From assembly GCA_938743325.2 (NCBI GenBank), contig OW568895.1, positions 374,501-438,500 on the forward strand: a stretch of 64,000 nucleotides of DNA, read 5' to 3'. The position numbers were made by a program, and so were the translations under genes. Source of the stretch: Pycnococcus provasolii. Taxonomy: Eukaryota; Chlorophyta; Pseudoscourfieldiophyceae; Pseudoscourfieldiales; Pycnococcaceae. The notes below the pieces were generated by a model that was given only the letters and a program-made list of their open reading frames with translations, had not been told where the DNA came from and ran no database searches. Below, one piece after another: positions 18,001 to 27,300 of this stretch; the stretch's first letter is position 1; every line of letters starts with the position of its first letter.

Positions 18001-20789
18001 TACCATTCTTGCACGATGCCGTTCAACCGGAAGCGTCAGTGAGTATTTATGGTGATGGGTACAGTACCGAGGAGGGACTGGCACTCTTTAAACTGTCATT
18101 TAGCGAGCCTGTGATAGGCTTCGATGCAAGCAGCATCAACGTTACGAACGGAATTCTTAGCAGCTTTGTGACATTGGAGGGAATCGAAGATCCAACGCAA
18201 AATACGAGCTCCACCGTCATGGACGACCTGCCCTACATCCTTGCCACTGAGATTGGATTGCTGGTGACGCCGAGCAGCCTCAAAGGTGACACAAATGTCA
18301 CGGTAAGTGTCATCGAAGGCGGCTTCCAGGACTTGAGCGGCAACAGCGGAAGGGCTCTTGTACGAAGCGCTTCTGTGGAGTATCGTGGTACGCCTGAGGA
18401 GGAGGAAGTTGCAGAAGGCGTTGGTGCCGCGGCAACGGGCACGGCATCCGTCGCCGTTGCCACTGGCGCCGTAACCACAGCATCATTATCCGTGGCATCA
18501 ACAGTCGCAGCGGCAACTGTTTCTTCCGTCGCAGTCACGGGCGTGTCCGCGAGCGTTGCCGCGGCAGAGGGCAGCGCCCTGTGCAATGCTGCGAGCAGCA
18601 TGAGCGTGAATAACATGGTTGGAATGCTTCGCGCTCTGCGCACTATGCAATTTTATTCAATGACGAAAGATTTTGGAGGTGACAGTGTTCCGGAAGCATA
18701 TCGCTCTTTTGCTGGCCAACTTGACTGGGTTACGCTACAATTTGGCAGTTCTTGGTTTGTGTCTTCAGATGAAGGTAATCCCAAAAAGAAAAACGCTCAG
18801 GCGGAAGCGCGACGAGAACGGCGGCGGCGGGCTCTCTTAATGACGTCGAGTCCAACTAGGCGTCAGTCTCGAGGAGATGGAAACAATAAATCGCCTGCAA
18901 ATACTCGGGATGCTAAAGCGAGCAAGACTCTTAGCAAAGTTGATCGGATGAAAAAAGATGTCACGTCCGTCATCTCCGTGAGTGTGAACGTATCAACGAT
19001 CTCGAATATGTCCTCCTGGTTAAATTCAGGTGATGCCGTGGCTGCAAAGAGCTACTGGGATGGCGTGATCAATCCACCAGCGAACAGCCTCGAGACTTTT
19101 GGGCAAAGCGCACTCATTGCGGTTGGCTTCTTTGCAGCAGCTTCTTTGCTTCGGTTTGCATGTGAGCGCGTGTTTCACATGTTCAGCAGTGCTGAAACAC
19201 CGTCAACGATCGTATTTCCCTATGTGGAGCTTACAGCACTAAACCTCATTGCACCTGGTGTTGCGCTTAGCGCAGGCAAACTTGTCGGTGCGAAATCAGC
19301 AGGAATTGCAGAGATTTGCGTGGGCGTCGCCGCATTTCTTGCATTTCCTTTCTTTCTCACCATGTGTGCTCTTCGCGTAATCAGTGGAATGGTCATGAAG
19401 AAGAATTATGCCAAGTATGAGCTCGAGGGTAATGATGGGGCGAGCATGATGCTCACTTGGAAAAGCCTGGGTAAGAGCAAGAGCACGCTGAATGCACTAA
19501 TGCGAACTCGGCGCAAGCTAGCAAGGAGGCGTGCAGAGAATGGCGATGGCGGCGAGGGAGCGGCAGCAGCCGACGTGACTTGGGCAGAGGCAGCGGAGGA
19601 GCTTAGCAAAAGGAGGGGATCGTCCTTGAAGTCGGTAGTCGCCAATGCGAAAACAATAGCCGATAAGACGCTGAAATTTTCAAAGTCTATGAACAAGTAC
19701 ATCGAAAAGAAGGGCGAATGGGTCGTGAACGATGACAGTGAGGCAATTCCTGCGTTCGTTGATGTTTATGGCATGTTCTTTTCCGATTACAGAGGTGAAT
19801 TGCCTGGTGAGCGAGAGTTTGATCCATCTAATGCTGAGAACTTTCCCGGCTATCCTAACGGGGGATTTCTTGCTAGCATACGCAGGTTGCAACTTCGCGC
19901 CACGGGAGGTTATCTGAGAGGCTACCACTATCGGATTGGATATGGCGCATTCGTCGCATTCAAAACGTTTGTCTTCCCGTTCATCTTTGGCGTGATTGGA
20001 CAGAATACCATGACGAACGTGTACTTGACATTAGGATTGACATTCGTGGAGTTCATATGGATCATTGTTTGGAGGCCGGCTGATGACTTCCTTAAGCACG
20101 GTGTCGCACAGCTCGATTCAATCTCACAAGTTTTGGCAACCGGCGCGGCAGTGGCAGCATCCGATATGAAAAACACAGACAGCACGATTCTCTGGGTCAT
20201 GCTTGCTGCAGCCTCCTTTGGAATTTTTTCGGTGATGCTGGCAAATTTGGATTCGCTTCGCGATGGCAAAGATATCCTAGTGTCAATTTGGGATTGGATA
20301 AGAAGGGGAGGAGTATCACAAGTGGAAGATGATGATGATGATGATGATGTCGGTGATGATGGTGGTGATGCAATGAGAAGTCCGAGAGGACGCTCGAAGA
20401 AAAATCAAGTCGAGATTGAACCACCACCAGAGCTTAATGCAAACGACATACCACCGTCGATGCTGCCAACACCACCTTCGCACTCTTCGCCGGGGCTAGA
20501 GCGAGGGCCACGTTCAAAGCTGCCACCCATTACAGGGGCGTCGCCATTACCATCTCCTTCCGGGCTGCCGGCGCCATCATCACCTTCCGGACTGCCGGCA
20601 CCACCATCATCGTGGGGTCAGCCAGATTCTTCGTCGCCGTACGGGCTGCCGCCGCCGCCACCACCTTTGGGTCAGCTAGATTCTTCGTCGCCGTACGGGC
20701 TTCCGCCGCCACCATCTTTGGGTCAGCTAGATTCTTCGTCGCCGTACGGTCTGCCACCTCCCCCTGCATCACATATGCCGCCTCCCTGA
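12060..20789 (+). CDS. giant surface protein: signal peptide, nine six-Cys modules, SEA-like and Ig-like domains, TRP-like polytopic C-terminus
   Basis: A 2909-residue single-exon gene. The ATG at 12060 begins a clear signal peptide (hydrophobic core FAVLVLQVLFSSTFILSATA, about residues 11-30). Residues 35-1602 are nine modules: five of 519 bp, almost identical at DNA level, then 534, 534 and 543 bp and a shorter last copy. Each module has six Cys (AQSC, RQC, GDCP, WSC, ANCQ, LDC). A polyproline hinge follows (about 1602-1616), then a SEA-like region ending in RRSLLQQQPKVVVNF (1618-1740), two or more Ig-like domains (1735-2110; motif DTERPTAQVG) and an Ala/Val-rich stretch (2114-2194). Five to seven hydrophobic spans lie at about 2345-2740, interrupted by a basic loop. 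The tail is acidic (poly-Asp), then repeats DSSSPYGLPPPP. The plan resembles large algal and oomycete TRP-like surface proteins. A mechanosensory or adhesion role is inference. Confidence 0.85.
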   Translation: MTQVTRASPMFAVLVLQVLFSSTFILSATAQTSVTPYPRVAVGTFNLKFAEGDPSWTSGAMVLDTPSPTSGSSSTLSTWSGVNSGSAYSDGGFSLVAQSCAVSGGSVSVILRVTKSGDFRQCNYMTYSKDASGKTVLNALTALSNDFTYPTGDCPATPQDAVASGITWLPSLSYANTTWSCDANCQPLDCQEYGTTTATTSPASLQSVTYPRVAVGTFSLKFAEGDPSWTSGAMVLDTPSPTSGSSSTLSTWSGVDAGSAYSDGGFSLVAQSCAVSGGSVSVILRNTKAGDFRQCNYMTYSKDANGKTVLNALTALSNDFTYPTGDCPATPQDAVASGITWLPSLSYANTTWSCDANCQPLDCQEYGTTTATTSPASLQSVTYPRVAVGTFSLKFAEGDPSWTSGAMVLDTPSPTSGSSSTLSTWSGVDAGSAYSDGGFSLVAQSCAVSGGSVSVILRNTKAGDFRQCNYMTYSKDASGKTVLNALTALSNDFTYPTGDCPATPQDAVASGITWLPSLSYANTTWSCDANCQPLDCQEYGTTTATTSPASLQSVTYPRVAVGTFSLKFAEGDPSWTSGAMVLDTPSPTSGSSSTLSTWSGVDAGSAYSDGGFSLVAQSCAVSGGSVSVILRNTKAGDFRQCNYMTYSKDASGKTVLNALTALSNDFTYPTGDCPATPQDAVASGITWLPSLSYANTTWSCDANCQPLDCQEYGTTTATTSPASLQSVTYPRVAVGTFNLKFAEGDPSWTSGAMVLDTPSPTSGSSSTLSTWSGVDAGSAYSDGGFSLVAQSCAVSGGSVSVILRNTKAGDFRQCNYMTYSKDASGKTVLNALTALSNDFTYPTGDCPATPQEAYESGITWLPSLSYANTTWSCDANCQPLDCQEYGTTTATTSPASLQSVTFPRVAVGKFTLVNTSVANWLSGTYVQDAPSPTSSSISTVSDERGVWDGSPYVTGVYDMVAQSCVVSDGGSVSIILRAEKTGDNAFRTCLYQTYSKDASGKTKMLSSDVYDGAPPWQYPMGDCPATYEAAKQDGISWMNPNPDFYSSTWSCNADCQPLDCKEYGTTTATTSPAALQTVTFPRVAVGKFTLVSSSDTNWLSGMSVIDPPSPTSSSSATVSKASGVNYDGSYDLSGYALVAQSCVVSGGGSVSIIYRAEVAPTVRQCHYSTASKDDSGKTISVTLVVHDQTDGTPFEYPMGDCPSTYEAAKQDGISWMSSTPYYINSTWQCDENCQPLDCKEYGTTTATTSPAALQTVTFPRVAVGNFTLVSATTASGASWTDGTYVQDAPSPTSSSISTVSDERGVWDGSPYVTGVYDMVAQSCVVSDGGSVSIILRAEKTGDNAFRTCLYQTYSKDASGKTKMLSSDVYDEAPTWQYPMGDCPSTYEAAKQDGISWMNPNPDFYSSTWSCDANCQPLDCKEYGTTTATTSPAALQTVTFPRVAVGKFTLVSSSDANWLSGMSVIDPPSPTSSSSATVSKASGVNYDGSYDLSGYALVAQSCVVSGGGSVSIIYRAEVAPTVRQCHYSTASKDDSGKTISVTLVVHDQTDGTPFEYPMGDCPSTYEAAKQDGISWMSSTPYYINSTWQCDENCQPLDCKEYGTAPSPSPPPPPPPPPEFRPWVVRLSIQLVGYTVSELEPLRDTYLTYGISAALYLSIHNATIDVISMEGASGSTLRRSLLQQQPKVVVNFSISVASEEQARAIKALLLSLSMSDLMQVLMMNGLAKLEPSPSLTSEPVVFDNSSNLPIILVYEGLVCGSSPCPSSQVILNVANDTVKVRIRFSDSACTGLKNELKGSIAMQGPAFIEDVEPRSGSSSYDVHIRANTGEVGNVTMTVASGVCTLGKRSSKKSMVLPGGTLQVDTERPTAQVGVLTPISNKENSSLTMRLVIPSDSKLQKGSLQASSFYVVNGNVSAVEEENKSAVEGKRAFLISVIPTITEGIVNVSLRQDSFTDSVGNGNKGVVRVIGGAANNKAQEVSMVPFLHDAVQPEASVSIYGDGYSTEEGLALFKLSFSEPVIGFDASSINVTNGILSSFVTLEGIEDPTQNTSSTVMDDLPYILATEIGLLVTPSSLKGDTNVTVSVIEGGFQDLSGNSGRALVRSASVEYRGTPEEEEVAEGVGAAATGTASVAVATGAVTTASLSVASTVAAATVSSVAVTGVSASVAAAEGSALCNAASSMSVNNMVGMLRALRTMQFYSMTKDFGGDSVPEAYRSFAGQLDWVTLQFGSSWFVSSDEGNPKKKNAQAEARRERRRRALLMTSSPTRRQSRGDGNNKSPANTRDAKASKTLSKVDRMKKDVTSVISVSVNVSTISNMSSWLNSGDAVAAKSYWDGVINPPANSLETFGQSALIAVGFFAAASLLRFACERVFHMFSSAETPSTIVFPYVELTALNLIAPGVALSAGKLVGAKSAGIAEICVGVAAFLAFPFFLTMCALRVISGMVMKKNYAKYELEGNDGASMMLTWKSLGKSKSTLNALMRTRRKLARRRAENGDGGEGAAAADVTWAEAAEELSKRRGSSLKSVVANAKTIADKTLKFSKSMNKYIEKKGEWVVNDDSEAIPAFVDVYGMFFSDYRGELPGEREFDPSNAENFPGYPNGGFLASIRRLQLRATGGYLRGYHYRIGYGAFVAFKTFVFPFIFGVIGQNTMTNVYLTLGLTFVEFIWIIVWRPADDFLKHGVAQLDSISQVLATGAAVAASDMKNTDSTILWVMLAAASFGIFSVMLANLDSLRDGKDILVSIWDWIRRGGVSQVEDDDDDDDVGDDGGDAMRSPRGRSKKNQVEIEPPPELNANDIPPSMLPTPPSHSSPGLERGPRSKLPPITGASPLPSPSGLPAPSSPSGLPAPPSSWGQPDSSSPYGLPPPPPPLGQLDSSSPYGLPPPPSLGQLDSSSPYGLPPPPASHMPPP
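12171..16863 (+). repeat. intragenic tandem array of nine 519-543 bp units
   Basis: The anchor CCTCGCGTCGCGGTGGG starts at about 12171, 12690, 13209, 13728, 14247, 14766, 15300, 15834 and 16377. Units 1-5 differ by only a handful of bases each. Units 6 and 8 match each other, and units 7 and 9 match each other, so the 6+7 pair was duplicated as a block. All lengths are multiples of three, so the reading frame is kept. Confidence 0.9.
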
Positions 20790-22309
20790 CTCTTCTTCCG
20801 GCGGGATGCAATGATAGTACTGGTCTATAACTAGGTATTCCCTCCGAGTTCCGACCGACCGAGTTCTTGAGATCCCTTGAATCAAGAACTTGAAATCTTG
20901 AGACATTAACATTAAAAAAAACAAATCATAAATGCAGTACATAATAATGATAAAGTTAATAATGAGAGTGTTACTTACGCTCGAGTAACACATACATACA
21001 CGCATACAGTAGTCTAATATTCCAACTATATAGGTAGGTACATGTCGTATGTACCTATAATAATAATAAGGCGGTGTACACGTCGTTTTCTGTTCCAAAG
21101 ACAAAGGAGTTGTACAGGAAAGGAGGAATGGAGTACGGTAAGGAGTAAGGAGTATGTAAGGAGTAAGGAGTAAGGAGTAAGGAGTAAAGAGTAAGGAGTA
21201 AGGAGTAAGGAGTAAAGAGTAAGGAGTAAGGAGTAAGGACTAAGGAGTAAGGAGTAAGGAGTAAGGACCCGCCTTACATAAACTCCGTGAAACCAACCTT
21301 GGATCAAAAACGCACGCAGGCAGGCCGGTCTCAAGTACAGTGGTCTTGCAGCATGGTGTGGGTTCCGTGGTCAAATAGGTCCCACGTCCGTCTTGCAGGT
21401 GACCAGTCAAGTATTTGCGTCTCCCCTTACATAGTCTATGGTACCTTTAAGTGGCTTTACTTACCTATCGTACTACCTCGTACATAGAAACGGTCTCAGA
21501 CTGGTCACGTACATACTGTACATACTACATAGGACACTTAAGTGATTCGAAGAGGAACTTTGCATGGATGGGTCCGGTAAGAAGTACCCTAGGGGTTAGA
21601 AAGGTTGGGGAGAGCCTCAGTGGTTTTTCTTTTCGGGGTTTCCGGAAAGTTAAGTTCGACCGGGTTTTGCGGCCTCCCTACGAGTAGTCTCGTCGAGGAG
21701 GATGGCGGCGTCGGCGTCGGCGTCGTCGGCGGCGTCGTCGGCGTCGGCGGCATACCATAAGGTACCCCTTCCTTATTCTATCAAGATACTGTAAGGCCGC
21801 TTGCTTATTCTCACTTAAGGTTAACGTTTTAGAATGAGACCTCGGCCACTCTCCCTCGGCCTTGAGGCTGGCTGATTATTCTCACTTATTATCTATCTTT
21901 TATTATTTGGTGTACCCGTACAGTACATATTGTAAGTATTTGTATTTTCCTTGTGCCGGAAGGTAAAGTTATAGATGTGTTTGCTTTGGTGTGCCTGTGT
22001 GTGTGTCCTTGTACTTTTGCTCGTGATGTTGCCTCATCTTGTGAATCTTGTGGTTTCTCGTGGACGACACACTTTTGAACTAATCACTCCACGCCTATGA
22101 GCATTTAATATTTATGCTGGTGCGGACTTTTTTATTTTCATATCCAGAACATCTAAGACTGAGAGAAACCGCCTTCACGAGAGAGGAGAGAGAGAGAGGG
22201 AGGGAGAACGACGCACGGCCGGCGCACCACTTGCAACATGCATATCTGACGTACCCCACACAACACTCCCAATGCCACACAAATACAAGTGCAGAGAGAG
22301 ATACACGTG
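20790..22309. other. repeat-rich intergenic stretch
   Basis: No gene is supportable. It holds AT-rich 3' sequence (20900-21080), a heptamer GGAGTAA array (21126-21267), a copy of TTCGGGGTTT at 21633, a (GGCGTC)n stretch at 21700-21750, and a GAGA-rich leader before the next ATG (22160-22205). Confidence 0.6.
21126..21267. repeat. heptamer minisatellite (GGAGTAA)n
   Basis: About 18 copies of GTAAGGA/GGAGTAA, with occasional GGAGTATGTAA and AAAGAGTAA variants. It ends at AAGGACCCGCC. Confidence 0.9.
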
Positions 22310-22567
22310 ATGTCATCGCCGGCGTCGGCGAAAGTCGACGAGCTCAGAAAGATGCTTGATGGCGACGATGGCCTCACTGACTGGGCTTCGAAAGGTTCTG
22401 ATCCTCTGATTGGCCTTGCTGTCGAAGGCACGGACGAGGTGCTCCGCGATGCTCTTGAAAATACGCAGGGTAATGTTCGAAAGGAACGCGAGAGAGTGCT
22501 TGACGTACGGCGTAAGCTCTTCGGGAACGAAGTGATTCTGAATATGATGAGGCGTGCCGAAACATAA
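22310..22567 (+). CDS. small helical protein of unknown function
   Basis: An 85-residue protein from the ATG at 22310 (the upstream in-frame start is a GTG). After MSSPASAKV the sequence is almost entirely helical: DELRKMLDGDDGLTDWASKG, then a region beginning DEVLRDALENTQGNVRKERE, ending in KLFGNEVILNMMRRAET. The charged heptad-like pattern suggests a short coiled coil, perhaps a small subunit of a larger complex. No family is recognised. It converges on the minus-strand gene ending at 22638 with only 70 bp between stops. Confidence 0.6.
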   Translation: MSSPASAKVDELRKMLDGDDGLTDWASKGSDPLIGLAVEGTDEVLRDALENTQGNVRKERERVLDVRRKLFGNEVILNMMRRAET

Positions 22568-22637
22568 ACCTTAGCACGATGTAAAAAATTCAACTGTATG
22601 ATACACAACAATGTACAATGGTGACGATGGCGGTGCG

Positions 22638-24101
22638 TCAGTTTGTCGGCCTTGTGGCCTGGTACTTTAGACTCGTTGCCCGTCGACTCGCATCTTCCGC
22701 GGCGACGAGAGCATCGAGCATCAGCTTGATCATTGCGGCACCGCCACCATCTTCCTCGCGCATTGTTGCGAGGGCAACGGTGGCGGTAGCCATCTCCGAT
22801 CTCTCTTTCAAGGCTGCTTCAGCCTCTGCCTTCGCTTCGTCGACCCTTGCACGTGGATACGCAGCCAGTGATGTCTGACCGTCTGCCTTTGTGCGACTGG
22901 CTGTCGATGCCGCTTCGATTGCATGCGCTTCACGTGCAGCTTCAAAACATTCTCCAGTCGCAATCTCGAGATCTGCAAGAGCCTGCAGAAGCCGCTTCTC
23001 CTGCGCGCGTGCTCGTGATCTCTCGTGCGCCTCAGCGCGACTCTCGGCTGATTGCACCTCCGCCTTTGGTGCCGGAGACACTGGTGGCGTAGGAATCGGC
23101 TCGATGGCAGCTGTTTCAACATCCACGCGCACAATCTCGCGGAGATAGAAAGCGAGAGCCTCGTCTTTGTATACGCTCTGCGCATGCTGCGGTTTGCATC
23201 CAAGCGTGACGAGGAGCGGTCTATGGGATGCATCCACAGCTGTTCGTCGCCCCGCGGCGGCGGCTCTTCGATGCAGCCGATTGGCAGGGAGCGACTCGCG
23301 CCACTGCACGTCCGCCTTCAGGCGGCTGAGTTCGTTTTCGGCGTCTCGACAACGTTCCACAAGAATTTTTGCCTCTCGTTTTCTCGCCGCGGCACGCTTC
23401 AAGATCACCTCCGTCTCGTCGCTTCTTTGTCTGTGACTTCCTTCCGACATGACGCGCTTCGCATGTTGTCTCTCGCCGCGCGCATGGTCGACGGCGATCG
23501 CCATTGCGCTTATTCTGTCTCGCTGATACGCGACGAGCGTATCGATCGCGGCCGGAGGGTGCTGAGCAAGTTCGTCCGTCGCCAACTTCGACATTTCGGG
23601 CTGTATCTCGTGGACCGTCGCCTCCTCCCGGAACTGTCTTCTGAGTGGTGACTGCGCCGCCGTAAGCGGTGCGAGTGCCGATTCTGCGAGTTGCACGATG
23701 CGTTGCCACTCCTCGTCAAGAATCTGCGCGGCTTGCGTCTGCTCGTCAAGTTCTTGCGCTTGGGAGAGACGCTGCTGCGTCAGTTCGCTGGAACTTCCGG
23801 CGTCCTCTGAGTCTTCCTCGTCATCACAGTCTGGCACCTCTTCATTCTCGCTTTTGTTTGATTGGCGCGACTTCGCGGCCGCAAACGACGGCAGGACGAG
23901 ATTAAGCACAGACGTGATCCAGCTTGAGGAGCTTGCGGCCGGTGCAGCGGGTGCACCGTCCTCCTCCGGTGTGTGCGCGGCCAATGTGCGGCCGTGCGCA
24001 CCGTCGCGTTGCGTGTGGCCCAGGTACCTGCGCAGGTACGCCTGTGCCCCGGACGAGCCACTGGGCGCGCGGCCAAGGTGCGGCCGTGCGCACTCCGCCA
24101 T
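22638..24101 (-). CDS. coiled-coil protein of unknown function
   Basis: A 487-residue frame from the ATG at 24101; an open stretch of 26 codons upstream has no ATG. The first 60 residues are Arg/Gly/His-rich and may be a targeting peptide or a misread leader. Near residue 62 is SSSSWITSVLNLVLPSFAAA, a possible membrane-associating helix, followed by an acidic DCDDEEDSEDAG run. Nearly all the rest is Ala/Glu/Arg-rich helix with heptads (about 105-280 and 370-480), separated by a Pro-rich linker EPIPTPPVSPAPKAE near 333. No catalytic motif is present. A structural or tethering role is inferred. AAACCCCGAA lies 64 bp upstream of the start. Confidence 0.65.
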   Translation of the reverse strand: MAECARPHLGRAPSGSSGAQAYLRRYLGHTQRDGAHGRTLAAHTPEEDGAPAAPAASSSSWITSVLNLVLPSFAAAKSRQSNKSENEEVPDCDDEEDSEDAGSSSELTQQRLSQAQELDEQTQAAQILDEEWQRIVQLAESALAPLTAAQSPLRRQFREEATVHEIQPEMSKLATDELAQHPPAAIDTLVAYQRDRISAMAIAVDHARGERQHAKRVMSEGSHRQRSDETEVILKRAAARKREAKILVERCRDAENELSRLKADVQWRESLPANRLHRRAAAAGRRTAVDASHRPLLVTLGCKPQHAQSVYKDEALAFYLREIVRVDVETAAIEPIPTPPVSPAPKAEVQSAESRAEAHERSRARAQEKRLLQALADLEIATGECFEAAREAHAIEAASTASRTKADGQTSLAAYPRARVDEAKAEAEAALKERSEMATATVALATMREEDGGGAAMIKLMLDALVAAEDASRRATSLKYQATRPTN

Positions 24102-24164
24102 GCGCCGAGTGCAGGAAGGACGCTTTTTTGATCGGCGAAGGCGGAAACCCGAAGGAATGCCAGG

Positions 24165-24174
24165 AAACCCCGAA
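24165..24174. promoter_or_regulatory. candidate upstream element AAACCCCGAA
   Basis: Exact decamer 64 bp upstream of the minus-strand start at 24101. A one-base-shorter relative, AAACCCGAAGG, lies 20 bp nearer the gene. Confidence 0.35.
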
Positions 24175-24386
24175 TGCAAAGGAACCAGGAGGAATTCCCG
24201 TCACACTTCTTTCAGTTCTTCTGCTTCTGCGGGCGGGTTGGATTCCCCCTACCTCTATCAAATAAATCGTTAACGGTGTATCTTCTTTGTTGGCTTGTGG
24301 TGTTTTCTTGGTGTTACTCTTACTTGGTGATGATGACTTTAAGAAAAATCCATACAGTAGGCATAATCTATGTATAGGTAGGTAGC

Positions 24387-27300
24387 TTAACCGCCCTGAA
24401 CCAGCAAGAACGCCAAGCGAGGGTCCTGCCGAAGCTTCGCATCCAAGTCGTAGAAGCGCTGAAGAGCCTGCTCCTCGTGGCGCTTCAGACGCTGCTCGAG
24501 AATCTGGATGCGGAACATAGCCTCGTCGCACTCGCGCTCGTACTCCTCCTCCTCGTGGCGATTCATCGTGTCGCGGTCGCGCTGGAAGTTCGCCTGCCTC
24601 TTCGCGAGCAGAGCCGTCTGCTCGTCGTGACGAGCCTGGATGATGTTCGCGCGCTCGATGAGACGATCCTGCAGCGCACGAAGCGCCTTGTCGCGAACCT
24701 CGAAAGCCTGACCCGACGTGATCGACTGCCCAGCAATCATTGGCGGGAGGAACGGTGACAAGTAGTCGCTCTCCTGCTTCTCCTCGCCCTCAGCCTCATC
24801 CTCCTCGCTGAGCTCCGTCTTGCACCGTACAATGTCGTAGTACGGCGACAGAAGAACGATGTTCTGCTCCTCCTTGCTTCGCGTCTGAATCATGTCCTGG
24901 ATCTGCTTCTCACTGTCTCTGACATCGTTCATGCACTTACGCTCTGACTCAACTAATGCCTGGAACTCCTCGTACAGCTCGCTATCCCGCGGCGCCTCCT
25001 CGAGCGGATCCACGTTGACGATATTCGTCACGCCATCCTTCGTGTAGTGCCTCGTGCTCGCGGTGATGCGAGACATGCCATAGTGGAACTGCAGCTTGAT
25101 CTGGCCGAGGCTCACGTAGAACGTTCGCCGCGCGAGCTGCTCTTTCTTGTCGAGAGCTGACGTGCCGCCACCTGCGCCTCCACTATACTCGTCGGGCAGG
25201 ACTTGAGAAAACTTCTCCGTCATCTTGCGAATCGGCTGTAGCGGTTCCTCAACCTTTTTCTTGCGATTCAGGCGGTTCGGGTTCACCGGCTTGTCGGACT
25301 CCGGTTCAGGGGCGAGCTGCTGACGTGGGAAGTAGCTAACCGAGCGATATATGAGCTGATCGTCCCTACCCTCAAATGTTTCGATCATCTTTTGGCCAAT
25401 ATTCTCCTCTCGCTTGACGAGGCCGTCTAGGCGCGCCGACTGATAGAAAGTTGCAGTGCGCTGCACCCCGTGCACGGTGACGAGCTCCATCAGCCCATTG
25501 CTCGAGCCAGGGTCAAACCTCTCGACGATCATGTTTTTCTCCGGAAAGGTGATGCGCTCGCGCAGCTTGTCCTTCCTCCTGTGAAACTCCTCGCGCAGTT
25601 CCTCTACCATCGTTCTCGCGTTCGACGTGTACACCGTCAGACGACTCACGAGACCATTCCATTGCGCGCACTCCCCAAACATGGCAAAAATTTCGTGCTG
25701 GCATTTTTTGTAGTTTGTCACCTTGGCACCTCGCGGGCACCGCACATCGAATGCCTCGCGCGGCAAGACAAGCTTCGTGACCCATCTCGCAGGCAGGTCT
25801 GGCATGTACAGAGTCTCCACGGGCTCCTCACTCGTCATCTGGCCCGCCGTGCCTGGTTTGCTACCTGGCGCCGTGCCCGGTCCAGAGCCAGGCGTCATGG
25901 GGGGGAGGTCGCCTGCGGCTGGTGTGGCGGCCACCGCCTCGTCATCAGCGGAACCCTCCCCGCCAGCGTCGCCGGCGGTGCTCGCCGCGCTCGTCTTCGG
26001 TCTGTCGCTCTCGCTGAACTTCACCTCATCGATCACCGTCTCCCACTTGACAGGATCAGTGAGCTCGAAGGAGATGCCACGGAGCGGCTTACCCTGTCCA
26101 CCGATGCAGTTCTTCTGCATATTCACCCAGTAGTTCTCCGAGCTGAAGATTGCCTCGATGCCCTCGTATGGCGACTCGTCCGTGCCGTAGCAGCGTCCAG
26201 TGCTCGGCTCCACGAACACGTTCTCGGGAACCTCGCGCTTGCCGCCAAGTACCAGCACCCACGCATGAACACGCTGGCCGTCTAGAAACCTCTCTTCGTC
26301 GAGACTGTATTCCTCCATCATGGGGTCCATCATATCTTTCTCTTCACCAAATGCGTCTCCAAATCCTTCCTCGTCGATGCCGCCAGCGCTTTCCACCGTC
26401 TGCGCAGCCTCAGTCTGCGCGAGCTGGGCACGCTCGAAAGCAGACTCGAGTACCGCAGCCTCGGTGATGAGATATTTCGAGGGCTTCTCGAACGTCTCCT
26501 CCTGCTTCGGGCCTGCCGCCTTGGCGAGGCGCTCCGCCTCGAGGATGGGGCACTCCGTTTTGCTCTGGTCATTTACAGTAACTGCCTTGGGTGCATAGCC
26601 CACGCATACGTAGGCATCGTACCCAACGCCGGCGAGCAAGCTGACCATGACGATGGCAATATCGAAAGCGTCGCCCTTTTGCCATTGAAGCACGGAATAA
26701 GGACTTGGAATGTGCGTGGGGTACTGCCGAGGATCCTCGAGGATTTCGTAGCTCATAAAGTTGCTGATGTACTCCACGCTTTCCTTGAAGTTGTACAGCT
26801 CCTGGAACGGCAGCTGTGTGGGCCGGATCGTTGTGCAGATGAACTTCTCCACACCACACTCGTTGGGAGGAAAGAGCAGCAGTGGCCGACGCGTCGGGTA
26901 GAGTTCGATGAACGTTCGGCGATAGTCGTCCACGTAGTCGAGCATAATTTGCTCCTTCTTTGTCACGCTTGTGCTGGATTTGGGCATCTGCGCCAGCTGT
27001 GTTCGCATCGTGTGCTTGACACGCAGCATCTTGGCATTCGGCGGCTTGAACGACTCCTCGTCGAGCACCTTCTCCGCAAGCTCGTCCACGTGCACAGTTT
27101 TGCACGTGTCGTAGAATAACGCGCCGATGCTCGCATCGTCCCCAGCCCTGGTGGCATTCTGGAATTTGGATCCCTGCTGGAAGAGCACCAGCGTGTTTTC
27201 CCGAAAGCAGGAACGGCGAGTCTCGCTGTAGACCAGCTCTGACTCCATCTCCGTCCACTCGCTCTGCTGCGTCTGCTTCACGACACCCATGGCTCCCGTG

